Assembly: GCA_948762645.1 (NCBI GenBank)
Contig: CAQBRY010000074.1
Span: 1 to 8,704, forward strand
Origin: an uncultured Eubacteriales bacterium
Lineage (GTDB): Bacteria > Bacillota > Clostridia > Oscillospirales > Acutalibacteraceae
DNA: 8,704 nt
Reading direction: 5' to 3'
Part shown: positions 5,746 to 8,704 of the stretch, piece after piece
Layout: each line of letters begins with the position of its first letter
How positions within the stretch are numbered: position 1 is the first letter of the stretch
Notes under the pieces: model-generated
What the model was told of the DNA's origin: nothing
The model's input: only the letters and a program-made list of their open reading frames with translations
The model's database searches: none
Program-made: the position numbers and the translations under genes

Positions 5746-7038
5746 TTAAATGTCAAGGGAGATTAGGTCCTCTAGAGATTGTCTTTTAACGATTATTTTA
5801 AGCTGATTTTTATTTATCATTAAAATAGGAGGTTTTAAAGATCTATTATAATTGGAAGCCATTGAATAGTTGTAAGCACCTGTGCAAAGTACCGCTACAG
5901 TGTCTCCAATTTCCGGGTCGGCAAGGAGTATGTCTTCAGATATAATATCTCCGCTTTCGCAGCACTTCCCCGCTAAAGTGACTAATTTATTAGGTTTAAT
6001 ATTTGCTTTGCTTGCATTAATTACTGTATATTCTGAACCATATGTGATGTGTCTGGGACTGTCCGCCATACTTCCGTCGACGGATACATAAGTTCTGATT
6101 CCGGGAATTTTTTTAATATTACCTATTTTGTAAAGAGTCAGACCGGCTTGTCCGACTATAGATCTGCCGGGCTCTATGTATATGTACGGTACGGGAAGCT
6201 TCAAACTTTTACATTTTTCCTTAATTACTATAGATACTTCCTTAATACATTCATCATAATCAAAAAACGGATCTTTTTTAGTATACTGTATTCCAAAACC
6301 CCCGCCCAAATTTAGTTCTTTAACTTCTAATTTTGTCTTGGACTTTATTTTAGAAATAAATTCTACCATTATTGACGCAGCTAAAATAAAGGGTTTTGGA
6401 TCGAGTATCTGGGAACCTATATGACAATGCACCCCCATAAAATTGATGTTTTTAAATTTATGTATATCTTCAAGGAGTTTTATGCTTTCCTTCATAGTCA
6501 GACCAAATTTAGAGTCTATTCTTCCTGTCTTGACAAATTCGTGGGTATGAGCGTCTACACCGGGTTTTACTCGAAGCAGAATATTACAAATTTTATTTTT
6601 ACTAAAAGCAATACGATTTAAATTTTTTAACTCTTCTTCGTTATCTACAACGATCCTTCCTACATCATTATCTACTGCTAAATTTAGTTCTTGAGGTGTT
6701 TTGTTATTACCGTGAAAGTGGACTTTATTCATTGGAAAATTTGCTTTAATAGCGGTATATAATTCTCCCCCGGATACGACGTCAATACCCATCTTTTCTT
6801 CATCGATAATTTTACACATTTCCTTACAGTTTAAAGCCTTACTTGCAAATAATGCCATAGCTTTCGAACCATAATGTTTGTTCATTGAATTTACGTATTT
6901 TTTACATGAATTTCTAATAAATTCTTCATCCATAACATAAATGGGCGTACCGAATTTTTCTGATATATCTGTTAAATCATGGTCTCCTATGGACAAATGT
7001 CCTTTTTCGTTTATAGACAAATAATCTATATTAAGCAT
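5746..7038 (-). CDS. lysA: Diaminopimelate decarboxylase
   Basis: The final step of lysine synthesis: PLP-dependent decarboxylation of meso-2,6-diaminopimelate to L-lysine. I start it at the ATG at 7038 (430 residues, family-like length) with weak upstream signals (GGA at 7049-7047, AAAGGA at 7057-7052). The in-frame ATG at 7140 adds 34 residues of unconserved sequence without a ribosome site. Motifs in order: the PLP Schiff-base lysine K67 in FASKAL, VSGGELYTA (88-96), GVHCHIGSQ (202-210), the phosphate-binding GGGFG (245-249), EPGRSIV (289-295), the catalytic C360-E361 in CCESGD, and TGAYNYSM (386-393). The fold is an N-terminal TIM barrel followed by a beta-domain. It is cytoplasmic and acts as a dimer in known members. 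It stands between trxB and rny, with no other lysine gene in view, so it is probably a single-gene unit or is read together with rny. Confidence 0.96.
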   Translation of the reverse strand: MLNIDYLSINEKGHLSIGDHDLTDISEKFGTPIYVMDEEFIRNSCKKYVNSMNKHYGSKAMALFASKALNCKEMCKIIDEEKMGIDVVSGGELYTAIKANFPMNKVHFHGNNKTPQELNLAVDNDVGRIVVDNEEELKNLNRIAFSKNKICNILLRVKPGVDAHTHEFVKTGRIDSKFGLTMKESIKLLEDIHKFKNINFMGVHCHIGSQILDPKPFILAASIMVEFISKIKSKTKLEVKELNLGGGFGIQYTKKDPFFDYDECIKEVSIVIKEKCKSLKLPVPYIYIEPGRSIVGQAGLTLYKIGNIKKIPGIRTYVSVDGSMADSPRHITYGSEYTVINASKANIKPNKLVTLAGKCCESGDIISEDILLADPEIGDTVAVLCTGAYNYSMASNYNRSLKPPILMINKNQLKIIVKRQSLEDLISLDI

Positions 7039-7062
7039 ATTTAAGATCCATTCCTTTATAAA

Positions 7063-7116
7063 AAAGATATATATAATACCTAAGTTAATTATATATATCT
7101 TTGAGTTGTATTGAAA
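7063..7116 (-). promoter_or_regulatory. lysA promoter region overlapping a 15-bp perfect palindrome
   Basis: AAAGATATATATAAT (7063-7077) pairs perfectly with 7088-7102 around a 10-base loop. On the minus strand the right arm ends in a run of Ts, so it can be read as a terminator for trxA-trxB. The same sequence holds a possible lysA promoter: TTTCAA (7116-7111), 17 bases, TATAAT (7093-7088), start near 7081. Terminator, operator and leader hairpin are all compatible; the AT-only stem argues against a very strong terminator. Confidence 0.45.
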
Positions 7117-7167
7117 GTATGTGCATTTATTATGTTGCATTTTAATATATAATTAATACATTTTTTA

Positions 7168-8100
7168 TTAGCTTACGGTTGTAGGCTGAAGAAATCTGGA
7201 CAAGCTCGACACATACTTAATAGCCTGATTGCTGGCAATAGCACCGTCGGAAGTGGCAGTGACGATTTGTCTTAGATCTTTTTTCCTGCAGTCCCCAGCT
7301 ACGTATACTCCCGGTATATTTGTTTTACATGAATCATCCGATATGAAATATCCGCTATTGTCCATGCTAACTTGATTTTCAAAAATTTCATTGTTTGGTT
7401 CGTATCCTATAGCTATAAATACGCCGTTTACGTCTAAATCATAGATTTTTCCCCTGCAGTCGACAGTTATATTATTTATAAGTTTATTACCAGAGATTTT
7501 CGTGATTTTCGACTCCATAAGTTTTTCAATATTTTCTTTCTGATTTATCGTATCTATAATATACTGCTCAGCCCGAAATACGTTTTTTCTTACTATCAAG
7601 TAGACTTTTCTGCAGATATTAGATAAAAATATAGCGTCTTCTAAAGCAACGTTCCCTCCGCCTACGATAGCTACATCTTTTCCCTTAAAGAAAGCTCCGT
7701 CGCAGGTTGCGCAGTATGAAACTCCTTTGCCGTAAAATTCGTCTTCTCCCGAAACATTTAATTTACGTCTTTTAAGACCGTTAGCTATTATTACGCTTTT
7801 TGAATAGAATTCATGTTTTTCTGTTCTAACGCACTTTGTATCACCTTTAAGTCCGACTTCAATTACTTTTTCAAATACAAATTTACATCCTAAATTTGAA
7901 ACTTGCCCATACATATAAGCTGCAAGGTCAGTGCCTTGAGTTTTTTTAAATCCGGGATAATTTTCTATACTGCTTGTAAGGGACATTTGTCCGCCATACA
8001 TATCTTTTTCAAGCACTGTGACACTTAGACCGTATCTTAAAGCGTACAAGGCGGCTGTAAGACCTGCGGGACCTGCTCCTATTATAATTACGTCTATCAC
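7168..8100 (-). CDS. trxB: Thioredoxin reductase (flavoprotein)
   Basis: 310 residues, the normal low-molecular-weight type. It passes electrons from a pyridine nucleotide through FAD and a redox disulfide to thioredoxin. The start is GTG at 8100, with GAGGG (8113-8109) 8 bases upstream. Seen in order: the FAD-binding GAGPAG (8-13), the redox-active CATC (130-133) followed by DGAFF, the nucleotide-binding GGGNVA (147-152) and the C-terminal FAD contact AGDC (268-271). The motif that usually reads HRRxxFR and grips the NADPH 2'-phosphate is VRKNVFR here (170-176): the histidine is lost and one arginine is lysine, so NADPH preference is likely but not certain. The gene follows trxA by 41 bases with no hairpin between, so the two form one operon encoding enzyme and substrate. 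Confidence 0.96.
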   Translation of the reverse strand: MIDVIIIGAGPAGLTAALYALRYGLSVTVLEKDMYGGQMSLTSSIENYPGFKKTQGTDLAAYMYGQVSNLGCKFVFEKVIEVGLKGDTKCVRTEKHEFYSKSVIIANGLKRRKLNVSGEDEFYGKGVSYCATCDGAFFKGKDVAIVGGGNVALEDAIFLSNICRKVYLIVRKNVFRAEQYIIDTINQKENIEKLMESKITKISGNKLINNITVDCRGKIYDLDVNGVFIAIGYEPNNEIFENQVSMDNSGYFISDDSCKTNIPGVYVAGDCRKKDLRQIVTATSDGAIASNQAIKYVSSLSRFLQPTTVS

Positions 8101-8141
8101 TATAAAGGCCCTCTTTTCTAAGGTAAAATGATTAAAAACTA

Positions 8142-8465
8142 TTATACTGAAAAAGTTTGTTTGATAATGTCGTCGAGCTGTTCTTTAGACATAAATCCGT
8201 TTTCTCTGCGTTTTATTTCGCCATTTTCGAAAAATATAATGGTCGGGACAGACATAACCTCATATTTTTGTGCAAGATCAGAGTTTTCATCTATGTCCAC
8301 TTTTCCAATAGCTATTTTTCCATCGTATTCATCACTTAGCTGCTCAATTACAGGTCCGAGCATCTTGCATGGACCGCACCAAGTAGCAAAAAAATCTACA
8401 ATAACAGGTATTTTTGATTCCAGTACTTCTTTATTAAAGTTTTTAGAGTTAAATTCTATAGCCAT
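8142..8465 (-). CDS. trxA: Thioredoxin
   Basis: 107 residues, standard single-domain thioredoxin, a cytoplasmic dithiol reductant for enzymes such as ribonucleotide reductase and for oxidised proteins. The active site WCGPCK is at 29-34 (C30, C33), preceded by the conserved buried D24 in VDFFATW; the cis-proline is P74 in SVPT, and the strand-turn FFENGEI follows. An excellent ribosome site AGGAGG (8479-8474) lies 8 bases before the ATG. It is the first gene of the trxA-trxB pair. The promoter is not clear: a TTGACA at 8503-8498 has no -10 at proper distance, and a TATAAT at 8531-8526 has only a poor -35. Confidence 0.97.
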   Translation of the reverse strand: MAIEFNSKNFNKEVLESKIPVIVDFFATWCGPCKMLGPVIEQLSDEYDGKIAIGKVDIDENSDLAQKYEVMSVPTIIFFENGEIKRRENGFMSKEQLDDIIKQTFSV

Positions 8466-8550
8466 TATAAATTCCTCCTAATAATTATATTTAAAAGTGT
8501 CAAGATATATTATTGCACATATTGTATTATATAATCTATAGGTTACTTTT

Positions 8551-8703
8551 TTAATACCGGGTATTTATTATTATAAGCCAATACATGTAAAAGCCGATTC
8601 TGTAAATTACTATACCACTGAATATATAATCTATAAAAGAAATACTTTTAATATTTAGTAATTTAGGAATAGCTATTCTGTATATTAAACATATGGCCAT
8701 ACT
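8551..8703 (-). CDS. C-terminal end of a possible membrane protein (partial)
   Basis: On the minus strand one frame is open from the window edge to a TAA at 8553-8551, giving 50 residues. The fragment is strongly hydrophobic with scattered lysine and arginine (SMAICLIYRIAIPKL, then IDYIFSGIVIYRIGFYMYWL), as expected for one or two C-terminal membrane helices. It has the same orientation as trxA and ends 85 bases before the trxA start codon. AT-rich DNA often yields such hydrophobic open frames by chance, so this is only a candidate; I cannot assign a family. Confidence 0.4.
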   Translation of the reverse strand, partial: SMAICLIYRIAIPKLLNIKSISFIDYIFSGIVIYRIGFYMYWLIIINTRY

Positions 8704-8704
8704 T

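Noticed and set aside
7039..7140. N-terminal extension of lysA from the ATG at 7140
   Set aside because: The extra 34 residues are unlike the family, lack a ribosome site at 7140 and overlap the palindrome and likely promoter.
7039..7167. Lysine riboswitch or T-box ahead of lysA
   Set aside because: The whole trxB-lysA gap is 129 bases and the likely leader about 43 bases; neither the size nor conserved elements of these RNAs are present.
8498..8503. TTGACA upstream of trxA taken as the -35 of its promoter
   Set aside because: The proper -10 distance falls on the AGGAGG ribosome site and no -10-like hexamer is there; it may be chance in AT-rich sequence.

Overview
The window is AT-rich DNA (low GC by eye, not computed) with strong Shine-Dalgarno sites, sigma-A type promoters and Firmicutes-type gene families. 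RNase Y followed by YmdB is the arrangement known from Bacillus subtilis. Together this points to a low-GC Firmicute, most likely a clostridial relative; I cannot name the species. No tRNA, rRNA, insertion sequence or CRISPR array is visible, and there is no gene-free stretch over 300 bases.

Left part (1-3157), accessory in character. It opens with the last 102 codons of a AAA+ ATPase whose C-terminal pattern resembles the ATPase of extracellular contractile injection systems (phage-tail-like particles). Next, behind a near-consensus extended -10 promoter, is a small gene for an 89-residue peptide with a textbook double-glycine leader and a basic, then cysteine-rich, C-terminal part; a clear intrinsic terminator follows. 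A P-loop protein of the PRK06851 type comes next on the + strand: an internally duplicated protein in which the second P-loop has decayed. It converges, with only 7 bases between stop codons, on a minus-strand gene for a 378-residue protein with a GHSRG nucleophile elbow (alpha/beta-hydrolase or lipase-like). That gene has its own near-consensus promoter.

Right part (3158-8704), housekeeping, all on the minus strand. In transcription order (right to left): the tail of a probable membrane protein, trxA (thioredoxin), trxB (thioredoxin reductase), lysA (diaminopimelate decarboxylase), rny (RNase Y, TTG start) and ymdB (metallophosphoesterase). TrxB reduces TrxA, so those two form one redox pair. 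LysA makes lysine from meso-diaminopimelate. RNase Y starts mRNA decay at the membrane and YmdB is its usual neighbour. Hairpins lie in front of lysA and between rny and ymdB, and the rny leader carries a complement to its own Shine-Dalgarno site.

The most interesting part is the left third. An injection-system-like ATPase, a double-glycine cysteine-rich peptide and a lipase-like protein lie within 3.1 kb. The peptide and hydrolase genes share an unusual start layout: TTGAC(T/G), a TATAAT-like -10 and a TTGGGGG ribosome site. A cargo or effector role is a hypothesis only; no injection-system structural gene, peptidase-transporter or maturation enzyme is inside the window.
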